The notes below the pieces were generated by a model, which saw only the letters and a list, made by a program, of their open reading frames with translations, had not been told where the DNA came from and made no database searches. The position numbers and the translations under genes are program-made. A DNA stretch of 64,000 nucleotides, taken from Hirudo medicinalis (Eukaryota; Annelida; Clitellata; Hirudinida; Hirudinidae). The stretch lies in the NCBI GenBank assembly GCA_011800805.1, contig MPNW01000189.1, forward strand, positions 1 through 64,000, read 5' to 3'. Below are positions 23,907 to 37,600 of this stretch, in pieces; within the stretch, counting starts at the first letter, position 1; each line of letters starts with the position of its first letter.

Positions 23907-26900
23907 CTTAGCCAAAAATGATTACATTTCAAAAATACTGTTTCCAGAGTGAAAATCTAGATTTATTCGTGCAATCTCTTTAAAATTACTCATTCCTGAA
24001 CAACTTTGAACGAGAATCTTTTACACTTTCAAAAGTTTTCATTACTTGATTACTTGGTTACCAAATTATTCGTCGTCCAACTTCAGCCGATCCTGGCAAC
24101 AAGCAGGCTTATGATGTTCACTACAAAGTCAAGGAACAGAGATGGATCAAAGGAGGCATCAACCTATCAGCTGGAATGAATGAATCCGTTAAAGTAAATT
24201 TATAATTGGTTTAATTTTATGTTTATGCTCGACGAAAGCATCAGCAGTCTTTGGTGGTCAACATTATTTGTGTTATTTATTATTATTAATGTTGTTGTTG
24301 TTGTTTTTAATTGTTGGAATTATAGGCTCTTATTTATTATCTTCATATTTTTATTTTTCACCTTTCCAAGTTATCACCAGTTATGGAAAAATCAAACTGC
24401 TCTGAAGAAATGCTAGAATTGATTTTCTGAAATTTATTTTCCTAAGAATTTAAAAATCACTTAGCACATTATTATTACATTTATTGTAATTTTTACAACT
24501 TACAAGCCAATGATCTTTCTCTCTCAGGCGGTCAACATTGCCCTGCCAAACCTCTTTGGCAGAGGAGAGAGCCTGTTGGGAGACATGTTTTGGTCCACCC
24601 ACATGAAAGGTTTTGCGGTCAATTTAACCAAGCCCCTCTTTTTTGAACCTCATTACAAGTGGGTTCAATTAGTGGATTAACTGATGTTATTACTAAATTT
24701 ATATGTTTTTATCTTGTGACATTTTTAATTTGAGACATGATCAGAGATGGAGGAGTGAAATGTAAATTTGTTCTTTTTTTTGTGTGTATTTAAAGGAATA
24801 TATTCATCTTATATTTTATTTATATTTCTTTGTGATTCTCATTAATGTCAGTCGACATTTAAATTACATTCGATTTTAGAAAAGAAAGTCTAACTTGAGG
24901 ATAACATTTCTTTGATGCAGACTTCGATCATCTGTCTTTCAAAACCATGGTGAATTCCCTTGGAGTGGTTTCAAGTTGGGGAGAACTGGTGTATCTCTTG
25001 AGTATGGGGTGAGATGAAATGGTTATATAGAAGTGATGCAATGATGATGATGATGGTCATGGTGGTGGTGATGATCTTTCTAACATTGCCAATTTTTTTG
25101 ATGATTTACTTGATAACTTTTTTTACTAAGTTTAGTTGGTTTATTTTAAATCCTGAATTGTGAACATGCAATTGTGTTTACTTGTTTTTTAGTTTTATTT
25201 TATTATCTGATGTTCATTTCTTACAAATTATTAATTAATGAAGCTATACTAGGATTTAAAAAAACTAATGAATTTTTCAAATTGGTGAAAATAAATTTTG
25301 ACCCCAATAACTGAGTTTGGTAGCTGATAATTTCGTTTATTTTAGTTTCCAGCCTTCTTTGGTAATCACACTTTGAGGTGGGAGGGTGTCTGGAGGGAAA
25401 TCTCCTGCATTTCTAACTCGACAGCCTTTGCTGTCAGAGAAGAATCGGGACACAGTCTGAAGTCTTCTGTCAAGGTTCGTTCTTTTTGATCGTTACCGAC
25501 GTAATTATTTTTAATCGTCCGATCCATCGGAAATGCGTCCATTTTTTTATTTGTATTTTGTTGACATTTTGAGTGCCTTGTGCCTTGCCCTGATGTTTAT
25601 GTACTGCCTTATCCCAAGGGCTCTTTATTTTTGATTGTTGTGCTTTCGTGCTTTCTGTACATGTCATTTTCGTCTTTTCGATCAAAATTATTATGTGCAA
25701 TGATTATGTATGTTCAATGGGAGACATTAATTATATGAGGATGTTGCTTTGTCTGCCAGCACATCTTTACCAAGGACACAAGAAACGACCCAACTCTTCC
25801 GAGGTCAGGCTACCTCATAAAGCTTGTTCATGTTAGTTAAATCATTTATTAGTTTCTTTAATTCCTTTTGTTTTTATCCTTGCATGTATTTTGTAATTAT
25901 TATTATTATAATTTTATTGCAAATGAATGTCTTGTTGAAGAAGAGTTTAAATATCTTATAATGTAATAAATAATATATTAACCTTTTGTTGAGTAGAAAT
26001 GTAAATTATACAAAGCCATATAATTATTAGATGACTAATAAATATGTTCCTTCTTGTTCAGGAATTTGCAGGATTAGGAGGTGATGCCAGGTTCTTGAAG
26101 CAGGAGACTGAACTACAATATAACCAGCCACTTGGCTGGGATTCGGTCAGAATTTGAAACTTCTCGCTCAGAATTTTCCAAACACATTTTGTTTACATGC
26201 CTTACTTATTGTCTTCTGGATGAGTTTTTAATGTTAAAGTCATTGCCAATAATATTATTTGGAAGTCATGATTTTCATCATGTAAATCACAGACCCTCCA
26301 GTTCTCCATGGCTTATGGCATTGCCACAGCAATCAGACCAGTCACAGGTAGGCCTGGAAGGGTGAGCATTGCTGACAGGTTCTTCATTGGAGGTCCCCTT
26401 AACCTCAGGGGCTTCAACTTCAAGGGTGTGGGACCAAGGATTGATGGTGAGTTTCCATTTTAGTATCTTGTAAACGTTGCTTGGCTTGAAAACAAACATC
26501 TGATATATTACAGGTTATTCTCTGGGTGGCACAATCTATTGGTGCTCAGGTTTTCATCTGTTAACTCCCCTTCCATTCAGACCAATCAAAAGCAAGATTG
26601 GAGACAACTTCAGGACCCAGTTCTTTGTTAATGCTGGAAATGTGGGAACATTTGATCCAAGTATGAAGAGATTCACTATAACGTTGTTATACTTGTTTTT
26701 GTTTGGGATATATGAATATTTAGCATTTATGTTAAACAATAATTAGGTTAATTAAGTGCATCAAGTAATTTGTAAATTTGAGTCCAAAAATTGTTCAAAC
26801 TCAATATTGATCTCTCTCTTTTTAGATATTTCAGGCCCAGAAAATGCTTGGCAACTCTTTGATGGTTTCCGGCTCAGCGCAGGCTTAGGAATCGTCATAA

Positions 26901-27237
26901 AGCTTTTCCAATATGGCAGGCTTGAGATTAACTATTGCTTACCAATCAAGTTCTCCCAAACTGATAGGTATGTGGCTCCATAACATTAAAATAGCCTTGA
27001 ATGTAAGCTTGAAGTTTCATTAGAGATTTATTTAGAGAAGCATTGCCTAAGTCATAATCAATGTAACGTCACTTGTTATGTGCAATATCTTTAACGAAAT
27101 AAGATCATTATTATTATTATTATTTCATCATTTGAACTGTTGTCATGCAACTTATAATTACTGGAAATATTTTTTTCAGTCTTAACCCAGGCCTGCAAAT
27201 TGGGTTTGGTATGACCTTTTTTGACTCCCATGAGTGA
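23352..27237 (+). CDS. SAMM50: SAMM50: mitochondrial outer-membrane beta-barrel assembly protein
   Basis: Thirteen exons join in phase to 450 residues: 23352-23402, 23501-23602, 23694-23781, 24087-24193, 24528-24658, 24921-25008, 25346-25474, 25760-25831, 26062-26145, 26293-26446, 26514-26660, 26826-26967, 27180-27237. Residues about 18-100 form the N-terminal POTRA region ([15 protein letters not shown]...[15 protein letters not shown]). The remainder is the 16-strand Omp85 barrel, including the conserved lid-loop motif LRGF (residues 322-325, in [13 protein letters not shown]) and a C-terminal strand [13 protein letters not shown]50 is the core of the SAM complex, which folds and inserts barrel proteins such as VDAC and TOM40; it also contacts MICOS. 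Human SAMM50 is 469 residues, so this is near full length. It converges with the TPR gene, 544 bases away. Confidence 0.97.
23874..23907. repeat. ATT microsatellite in a SAMM50 intron
   Basis: A clean ATT run in the intron between exons 3 and 4. Confidence 0.9.
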
Positions 27238-27781
27238 CAACTTATGGCACAGGAGAAATCATGTCAAGGCAAATAGGATAGATTCTTTTAAACACAGATT
27301 TAGTTCTTATAAATCATGTAATTTTTAACTTTGAATATATTGATGGTGCTCCATTAGCACACGCATTCTCATTTTGAGAAAAGGGGAGCTGTGCTTACAC
27401 CACAATGCTATAACATCTTGTCAGATTAAATGTTTTATTGTGGACTCTGTCTTAAGTGTGATGAACCCCCATTTGATAGAACACAGTTCAGAAGATTTCA
27501 TCTCATCTGTGAGACACTTCCCCAGGGGAAGCTGCTTGTTGTGAAGCTTTACTTTTTCATTTAGGGTAAACTAAACTCTTAAAATAGCACCTTTCGAGAA
27601 CCGCTTAATTAAGTAATGATCAAATGTCAAATTCGTCGATAGACCCGGAGGTTTCTTAGCGTCATTAATAAAATTATCTGGTTGTCAGAAGTCGCCGTAA
27701 CGGAATGCTCACAATTTTTATAAAACGAAAATGAGAAAACTAAAACAAATGCAATCTTCAACGACTATGACAAAGTCAAGT
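27238..27781. other. Convergent 3' flanks of SAMM50 and the TPR gene
   Basis: The 544 bases between the two stop codons should contain both 3' UTRs. No coding signal or clear structure was seen. Confidence 0.6.
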
Positions 27782-28462
27782 TTAGAAGGCTTTCTTGTCC
27801 CCCAAAGATTCACTTAGCTCTGGGCATAGCCTGCGCATGGACTGCATATTGGAGTCTCCAATTATGTCATAAGGTGGCTCTGCGCTGGCTTCCCGATATC
27901 TTTTTCTGATATGCCTCGATATAAAGTAAGCAACACAACTCAAAAGGGGGCAAACAGACAGCACCACAAAATTTGTTGTCTGACTCTTTCCTAATATGTA
28001 AGGCCATGGCAACTTTTTATTCAGAAAAACCAATCCGATACCAGTCGCCACTCCGATCAGCAAAAAAAGGAAAAAATGAATTCTCTCCCCTTTCTGTTGG
28101 AGCGCCAATTTGTGCCGGGCCAAATTCTTGAGTTTTCTGTAGTCTTTGAAGTCATGGCCACAGATCTGGAAGCCAGCTTCCAAAGCTTTTATAGCATTTT
28201 CGTAAAGTTCCGCATGAGAATATATTTCACTCATGAGTCTATATCCAACAGGCGACCTTGGGCATACCTCATAAATTAATTTCCGAGCGTCTTCCAGTGC
28301 GTAGAAATAATGAGCCAGTTTTACGAAGTACCGACTCCGATTAACATAGTTCGCCGGGTTGCCCGGATCGCTACCAATTTTCTTGGTAAATTCTAGCATT
28401 TCCTCTATGTTTCTGTCATCAGGAGGTACAGACTCATCCAATATCTCGAGATCAGGCTCCAT
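27782..28462 (-). CDS. Intronless TPR-like two-pass membrane protein, function unknown
   Basis: A single uninterrupted frame of 226 residues. An acidic N-terminus is followed by helical repeats in about residues 20-120 with TPR spacing (NYVNRSRYFVKLAHYFYALEDA, then GYRLMSEIYSHAELYENAIKALEAGF). Two hydrophobic segments follow at about 129-147 (HFFLFLLIGVATGIGLVFL) and 164-182 (NFVVLSVCPLLSCVAYFIS), then a basic cluster RHIRKRYR and a soluble tail. I infer a membrane-anchored helical-repeat adaptor, but I do not recognise the family. The lack of introns contrasts with every complete neighbour and could mean retroposition or simple intron loss. Its start lies 394 bases from the divergent PI3-kinase start. 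Confidence 0.85.
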   Translation of the reverse strand: MEPDLEILDESVPPDDRNIEEMLEFTKKIGSDPGNPANYVNRSRYFVKLAHYFYALEDARKLIYEVCPRSPVGYRLMSEIYSHAELYENAIKALEAGFQICGHDFKDYRKLKNLARHKLALQQKGERIHFFLFLLIGVATGIGLVFLNKKLPWPYILGKSQTTNFVVLSVCPLLSCVAYFISRHIRKRYREASAEPPYDIIGDSNMQSMRRLCPELSESLGDKKAF

Positions 28463-28856
28463 ATTTGCTCAGATTCAGCACACAAACCGCCGAAAGTTGC
28501 GAGCGTTGCGTGGACGCGTTTAGTGAGGTCTTGACTGAAGCAGAATGCAATATTTTATTACAGAACAATTACAAAATTTTTAAAACTAAATCTAAACGAA
28601 CCTATTTATCTCTTGCTGATGCGTATTTTAATTTTTTCCTTGGAGCCCATATGCATCAACAAAAATTCTCGACAATGAACGCAGACTTTATTGGTATCCG
28701 CGAAGCCGCTTTATTTTAAGTAATACTTTAAATCATTTAATCGAAGTTAATTAAATGCTAGGTTATGTCTTGCTTCTGTGTCTGTTTTTGTTTTGGTTGA
28801 GCTCTTGTACGGTGGTATTCTGGGTCTGAGCACTGCGGGAGTGCTGCTCCATTCGC
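28463..28856. promoter_or_regulatory. Probable bidirectional promoter between the TPR and PI3K-C2 genes
   Basis: The start codons of the two genes are head to head, 394 bases apart, leaving a short stretch for both 5' UTRs and promoters. Upstream introns cannot be excluded. No specific element is called. The assignment rests on geometry alone. Confidence 0.5.
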
Positions 28857-31800
28857 ATGGAATCCAGGGGTTATCAAAATCTTTATCCAGACCTTTCTCC
28901 GACAAAAGACAGCGGTTCTCCGTTCGCTGAAAATAAAGATTTAAATGATGAGGAGGCAGCCTTCAGTAGAGACATACAACGAGCAAAAGTACTAAGCTTA
29001 ATAACTGCTCAACAAGAAGAGAAGCAACGACTCGATAAAGCTATGTCGAATGCCAGTAACGGCGCACCAATTGTTCCAATTCTTAAACCGCCTCCTCGTC
29101 AACCTAGACAATACTTCGATGGATCTTCCGAGGTTTCTAAAGTTTTAGCACGACCTAAGCCTCTGTTGAATCCGACCGCGGGTGAAGTTTCTAACAATGT
29201 CTGGACGAACCAGGTCTTTGTTATTAGTTTCACTTTGTCGAGTTGTGCTGTAATTGTAATCATTTCTCTTGCCTTTGCAGACGAGCAATGTATTGACTGT
29301 CGATGTATCTCAACGAAGTCATTCTGTTCCTCCATTTTTTAAAAATGATGAAACAACTGATGCTTTAGCAATTGATTTGAATAAGGAACTGATTCAGCTT
29401 TCGCCTGCTGTTAGCGACAGAAGTGCTAATGTAGACTTTGATGTTCGACAACTTGATCCTCTATATTCAGGTTAGATTTATTTTCTTATTGGGTCATCTT
29501 ATTTATAAATTGACTTTAATTTAAACATCAAACAAGTTCTCAAACTTTTAATTGACACTGTCTTAATGGTTTTTGTCTAGGAAGTAGTCGTGGCACTTCA
29601 TCAAACTTCCATAATTTGACGATCCCTAAGAATTCAGAGCCTGTGAATGCGATCGTATTTGCCACAGTACCAAGGAAAAACTTTTCTTTCACTTCTGGCG
29701 ACGAAATTGGCAAAGCTTCTCAAACCAATCAGGCTGGAACAGGGTTGAATATTGATCATCAAGGACAGATACCTCCACCTCTACCAGCAAAACCACCAAG
29801 AGGGCAGTGGAATATCTCTGATCCTTGGAGACCCTCTTTGACTCAGATGTTATCCAATAATCTCGATCGTTCGTTCCCGGACAAACCCGTTGTACCCCCT
29901 CGGATTTCTTATCCTTCGGTCCCACCGCCTCCTCCGAGATTGCCCATCAAATCCCAAGTCTTTTGCCCGGCTCCAATAGGATTTGAGTATCCAATATTGC
30001 CATCTCCTGTTGCTTCAAATAATCTTCTCTCCCTTGCTAACAACAACATACCATATCTTCATGGGTGAGTGCTTAAAGTTTTAATTGTATTCATTTTTTA
30101 TGAACATTTAAGACATTCAATTTTATTAAGCTGATTTTTTAATGCTGACTGCTGAACATGATTTGACAATCAATTATATCTATAATTGGAGTGCTTGAAA
30201 TGCATGAGTCACGACAACATGCACGTTATTCTGTAGGTCCAACGACCCATTAATGTTACAATTAGAGAAGCAATATTCCGACCCTCTGTTTTGCTCCTCG
30301 GAGAGTGACAATCGCGAAGTATTTGAACACGAAGAATCGAACAGAGACCTGGAAGGAAACGAGGATCTGATTCGTTTCCCGGACAATGTCGAGTCCACCC
30401 ACATATCCAATCCCACATACATGAGTTTGGCTGATTTTGATCCTCTTTTTGAGATGAAATCCAAAGCTTCACAAAGCAACAAAAAGATTGAAGATGAAAC
30501 AAAGAAGACTTCCAAGCCTCCGGCCATTTGTCCGAGAAGGAAAGTCACTTCCTTGCCCTCTGCCTCCTCCGAGGATAATTGCTTACCCTACGCAGTGACC
30601 GGTACACAGCAAAGGGTATCGGTCATTCCGGCTAGCTGGAGTTTTTCTCCAGATACTAATTTTGATGGATCTGGAGTTTGCACCTTCAAGACCAGGGCAG
30701 TGGATAGGGATGACAAGTGCTTTGACTTTGATTGGGAGGACCCTGACGATCCATTTTCTCTCTGCCACCTCATGAGGAAGTCGCAGAAATATCAAGCACA
30801 GCAACTGCAACAGCAGCAGTATTGGCAGAAGAACGACCAGCAGAAACAGATTTCTTCCTCTGAGAGTTCGTCTCAAGAAGTCAGAAAGGTCGTCATGAGG
30901 AATCATTCGGAATGCGTGAGCATTCTTTAATAACTTTATATTAGATGTCTTTCTGTGCCCTTTTCTGATCCTTTCTTAAATTTATTTATTTCTTTAGAAA
31001 TATGCAGACGAATTCCTCGAAGAGACCCCAGAAACTGCTGACGAGGAGATCAGGGCATTCCTACAAATGGTGGCAAGGTGTTCATTAAGTGGTCTTTGCA
31101 GTAGAACTTTAGACAATTTCCAGTTCTCATTAATAAATCATTTAATCTCTATTTAAATAATATTAATATCTAATTAAGTAATATTAATATCTAATTAAAT
31201 GATAATACTAGTTAATTAGCTTCAAATATCTTATCGTTTCGAAGAATAAAGCTCCTTCATCCTATCAACGATCCGATCTCGAACAGCGGGATCGTCATCA
31301 GTCCTCAGACCGTCCACAAGCAGTACATCAACCTCACCGTCAAAATCATCATCGTGGGCCAGTTTGTCCCCGACGAACTTGTTTTCGTCTGCGACGGTGA
31401 GTGATGGGTTTTTAACAAAGCTAAGGCAGCTGCGTCAGGGGGTACGAAACAAAAAGTTACTTTTGCAGCCCGGTGCTAAACTATTTTTACACATTCTCAA
31501 AAATGTAAAATGGTTGTTGTGATATTAATAATTTGGCTGATCGGTTTATAAATTGATTGCAGTTAATTCTACTGTGGAGCACGTGATAATACAGGTGCTC
31601 ACGCTCCTCATTGACGACAAGAGGGTGTCACCCGATTCGTACATGTTGAAGGTGTTCGGATATTCGGAATATCTCATCAAGTCGGTTTTCACCTTTTGCG
31701 TGCACATGTTTATCATTTATTTACAGTTTCTCATGTGTTTTCTTTCGCTCCAGCAAGTCTCTCCTTTCTGACTACGAGTACGTCCAAAAGTGCCTGAAAC

Positions 31801-34658
31801 TCGGTAAGGACATCAAGCTCATCATCGAAGAGGCGGAGTTTGTCCAGCGACCGTTTCTGAGAACGGTGAGTTTTTCGATGAGCTGACACGTGAGTGCTCC
31901 AATCATCAGAATGTAATAAGACGTTATTCGTGCCTCGTTCTAAATGAAGATGAATCTACACAAATGAGGAAAATCGTGCACAGTCTGTTTAAGTTCTCTG
32001 TTTGTTTGTTCAAACCACTTTTATTCTTTTATTTTATTACACTAGGTCATCCTAGTGCTCATCCAAATGAATCATTATCTCAGACAATGTTTGTTTGGTC
32101 GAGGCATTATTGGAAGATAAGAGCTTGTCTCTTATTTGTGTTTTATTGCTGATTCGTTCACCGATAGGTCGAAGATGTCAACCACCCCGTGTACGTTCCT
32201 AAAATGTTATCGGCAGACGACAACTCGTCGAAGCTCACGATGTGAGGGAGTTTACATTTGAGACCATTACATTGCTTTTTGCTTTTGATCTTAATTGGAT
32301 GAAATGTTTTAGGAGCAAAATTAACATCTTACTCGAGACCTTTTACAAAGAATGTGAAAAATTGAAAACATCTGTTTCCCAGGTAATTGGGTTCTTCTGA
32401 ATCAATTTACTTACTCAAGTACTTAACAGTATTTAAAACTGACAGACATTATAATTTGTGAACATGTAATTATAAACCATTGTTGATAAATTTGGAAAGG
32501 ATTCATTTTGTTTTACAACATACAATTGTGGTTTGTCAACTTTCCTGGGTTTTGCAGGCCAAACAGAAAATCAACTGTGTTGGTGTCGTCCAATCGGTGA
32601 AGGCCATTTGTATGATGCTGAATGGCATCGAAACTGTGGATGTATCGAAGGCCGTGAGGAGACTAAAGTCTCTTCTCGTGGGGACCGAGGTTTGCAAACA
32701 GAGATGTCTTTATCTCGGGTTTTGTTATCTTTTGAGCCTCGATATCTTGAAAATCTTCAAACATACGACGATGATACATTTGAATTGGACTCATCTCATA
32801 GAGATTGTTATGTGCCTTTCAGCATTTTATTTGAAAGATTTGTGTTTGTTTAATTAAATTATATTTATATGTCTTAAATACCTGAGAATAATGTTCACAA
32901 CACATTTACCCTCTCGTTTGTAAACAATGTTCTTAACATGAGGTTAGCCAAACCCATTCAAAGTTACCAAATAAACTTTAATAAAGTTTTATTGAGGCTA
33001 TTATTTTTCTTGTAAATCAGATTTATTTGCATTGCAGAACCTCTACTCGCCCAATGGTTCTTGCAGTGGCATTAGGGAGGCTTGCATCTTCGAGCCCGAA
33101 GAAGGCCCGATACGCTTGGAATTTTCCAGGCAATACTCTGACATCACCAAGAAGTTTGTCGACATTTTGTGAAGCATTTGTCGTCCAAATTATGTTCGCT
33201 CAAAGAGGGCTAAAACCCTCGGGCAACTCGTCGTTCTTTCTCCGCAGTTACTTCACTTTTTGACATTGGATTGAGAAAAACCAATTATCTTGCTGTACAG
33301 TGTAGTAATAGCAGGTAATGCAGGTCTATTATTGAATTACGCAGCAATTGAAAAATTGGCAGCCATTATGCAGGGTTAGCGGATCGAGTGCCGTAATGGC
33401 TGCCTCTCGAATTTATTATGCGGACACTCTACTTTGTGCTTTCAATAAAATGATTGATTAACACTTTGATCGAAAAATATTAGGCTGGAATTAATTAACT
33501 ATCCCTATTTTCCTGTTATAAACCAGTGGAGGAAAATATTGACAAAGGAATTAATTACAAATAATTGGCTCAGGATGTTAATTATGCTTTTGCTATTGCC
33601 ATGTTTATTGCATAACGTTCTCTTGCTTATTTGTAATAACATTTGGGAACGATGTTCAACTAATAACGTTACATACTAAATTCATATTTACGTTACTAGA
33701 TTACTATTATAAGTATTATTTGCATCATTACCATTTTTAGCGCCTCTGACGCTATGCAAATGGTGCATTATAAATTAACTATTATTATTATTATTGTTGT
33801 TATTTTTATAATTATATTATTATTATTATTATTGTTAATGTTAACTTTATGATGTCATCCAGGTGTATCAGAACTGCCACTTTCTTGGAAGACCTGCAGA
33901 AGACCTTGAACGAGTTGTCAAAGTCGATCAAGTGTTTGATCGACATGTTCTGCAGGACCTTCCACAAGGAGTTCAGATTCAAGTCCTTTGTGGCTACACA
34001 GAAAGGTGACCAATACGCTGCCATTATGCAACACGCAACATGTACATTGACGTTTTCGAATAATTTATCAACTATTTTGCGATTTTAATATTCGCGCTTT
34101 CGTCAACATTCAAAGCTCGAATTAGCAATGATCTTTATGTGCAGTGTTTCATCGTTATGATAATGGACAATGCATGACAAACACACAATGCATAATTGCC
34201 CTCAAAGACACGTTACCTTAGTAACAAGAATGCTTGCAATGTTGCAAACAAATCATGTTGCTTACTTCTCGAGCAAATAGTTGTTCTAGGCTCGAATGAC
34301 GAGGTAATGATCGACAGTTATGATCGTAATTATAACGAGCGATGATGATGATGATGATCGTACTGTTTCTCGACGTAGAGTTCTGCGACATTTCGACACT
34401 CAACGAATGCCTCCTCGTGCACCTGGCCACTGCCCACAGGATTCCAAACAACTGGAAGAATGTGTGAGAACCAGCTTGTTTTCATAATCGTGCACCGAGC
34501 ATTGGGCATGCATTGTCCACCGTCGTTGTTGTTATTATTATTATTATCATCATTTATTATTATTGTTATTATTATTATTACATATTAGTGTTATTATTGC
34601 CAGTCTTGTGTTTCTTTGGTCTGTGGCTTTGGTGTTGCATTGCATTGTAATGCAGCTG

Positions 34659-34692
<34 letters not shown>

Positions 34693-37600
34693 AGTTATGT
34701 TATTGTTGAGCCTATCAAATTTTTTCGCCACGTCCAGACACTCGGAGTTTAACGTCCAGTGTAGGATCTTTCATGGGGGCCATCAGCTAGGCAGGGACGT
34801 CTGGACTCAGGCCATCCAGCTGGCTCCATCTGGCAATCAAAACACTTTGAGCTGGGATGAGTGGTTAGCATGTTGGAATGATTCAATCTCTGATGACCTC
34901 TAATAAATGAGACTTCATTGAATAAAATAATAATAAATAAATAAATCCTTCATCCTGGTCGACCTCAGGCTGACCTTTGATGATGTGAGGATATGCGATC
35001 TGCCTAGGGAGGCAAAACTCTGCTTCACCCTGATAGGCTCTCGTATGGCTCAAAATAGCACGAACGACGGACAGACAAGAATCAGAAGAAATCTTGCCTG
35101 GGTGGCCATTCAGCTCTTCAATCACCAATTGTAAGCTATGAATTCATTTAGCTTCCTCGTTCGCTATGTACCCTTCCTGTTGCCATTATTATTATTAACG
35201 TTACTGCATTGTGTTCATTGCGGTTTATATTATTATTATTATTATTGTTGTTGTTGTTGTTGTTGTTGTTAGCCATGCTGTCATTGTTATTTACATATTG
35301 TAGATGTTGGTTCTGATTTTGAAGCTTCTAATTTGTATGATTTCAATGCTTTGCAGTTCAGCATTTCTTCATGCACTTCCTTGAAGCCTTCCTTGTATTT
35401 CATCGTTTCGTCTTGCATTCATTCATTCATTCCTTTCATGTAACATGAATGCTTTCTTGGTTATTAGAGGCATTTTAAGTGGTGTCATTTTCACTTCTTC
35501 TTTTGATGCAAGGCATGATTTCAAGACAAGGCATGACTTCAAGACATGCTTCCTTATTCAAATGTGCAGGAATTTTTTTTTATTGAAATTAAATCGTGAT
35601 TTGTTATTCATAATTTCTTGGAAACAACCAAACGGCAGTTCAGTAATTCTTGTTTTGATGCCAAAGACATCTTTGTGATTTCACAAGCGATGTTTTGTAT
35701 GTGCATCTGTTTCCAGTTGAGTTCATGAATATTTAATGAATAAAACCGTCATGACGTTGTCATTTTCATGTAATTAAATTAATTATGGGATTTCGATGGA
35801 ACTAAACATGGTGATAGTCCATTGGATGATTGGAGCCTTTTCATGTGTGCCATCACAGCATCAAAATGAGATTTTATTTTGCATTTCAAAAATTCAAATT
35901 GGCATTCACTAGCCTGCTTCCTTGGTGATGCACTTGTTATGTTGGATTTGGTAATGTAATGTCTAGTGTGTGTTTGTGTGTTTGCTCACATTAATGTCCT
36001 TTACATAACCAGATGACTAGAACAATTGAATGGTTTGAATTGTGATTTGTTTACAAATAATTTCATAAGTAATTTGTTGTGACTTGTGCTTGTCAAGTGA
36101 ACTGGTGCAAGGAGACCACCTATTGGGCATGTGGCCTGGCGTCTGCTCGGTGATTGCCCCAACCACAGACACAAACACGCACAGCACGAATAGCGTCCTG
36201 ATTCAGGTTTTCACGTTTGTCTGAATAATGGATGATGGATGGATGGATTGATGAATGAATGAAGGTTTTATTCTTCTTCTTCACCCTTCACTTATTTATT
36301 ATAACTTTTAAGATTTATTCATCTTTAACATTAATTATTATCATCTTAACATTACTTAAATTAAGAGGACATTTTTGAGAAGCACTGTGAACCTTACAAC
36401 AATCTGTCACGAAAACTTGGATTTTTCAAAAAATAAAAATAAATTCATAAGTGATGCGTACATTTTTATGAGCAACGAATAATTTAATTGCTAATTATAA
36501 CATTTGGTCTGCTCTCTTTGGCAATTATGATTTTCACAAAAATAAATTGATTTCATTTAGGTTTCATTTGATTAACATTATTACAGATCATCATCATCAT
36601 CATTATTGATTTTATTGTTATTGTATTAATGTTATTGTTATAACAGATCAGTTTGCAGACTTTTGACTTCATCTGCACGTTTCCAAAGATCGAAGAGATG
36701 AACAGGTGAGTAATCGGCACTGTGAATAATTGGTACTGCAATGAATCTTGATTGTTTAATTATATCTTTAAACGTTTTAAATTACTCGTTCGAGCAGCCT
36801 CTTCATGATGCTAATGAGACACATTTTTAATTAAGTGCAAAGCAAGACTTTGACACTCTTCATCCAGATGATCAAAGTCTCCTTCTGTCTCTCATTGATA
36901 AGGATCCCATAGTGAAGTTTGTTTTCTTGTTTGTGCCTCCGTAGGAGTATCATGGAATCATATTTCAAAATATTTACAATGCTTATTTTCCCAAACAATT
37001 GCAAAAGCAATTAAACTTTAAGCATCTCTCAAATGTTTGCCAGGTTGAGCGAAGAAGAGAAAGAATTTCTTTGGCAGAAACGCCACCACCTCTATGGGTA
37101 TCCCTCTGCTCTTCCGAAAGTTCTTCAGTCCATAACTTCCTGGGCTTGGTACTCCCTCAGTGAGACGTACACAATGATTCGTGACTGGAGACCTGTGAGT
37201 CCCATGCAGTCTCTCCAACTACTCCTGCCAAGGTTTTCTGACACCATTGTAAGGTGCATTGCTGTGGACAAGCTAAGGGAACTGCCAGCAGATGACTTCT
37301 GCGACCTCCTCCCGCAGCTGATACAGGCCCTTAAGTTTGAGTTTTACCATACGAGCGCCTTAGCTCGACTGCTCCTCGAGAGATCTGCCACGAGTGTCCG
37401 AGTGGCTCATCACATTTACTGGCTGTTGAAGGATGCAGCTGACGATGTACATCACAAGAAGAGGTACCAGCTCATGTTTGGTGCCCTCATGAGTGTGGTG
37501 GGAGAAAAAATGAGGCAGGAGTTTGGCAAGCAAGAAGAGCTGGTGAACATGCTCTCTGCCATTGCCGACAAAGTCAAAGCCGCCAAGGACAGGGATGCCG

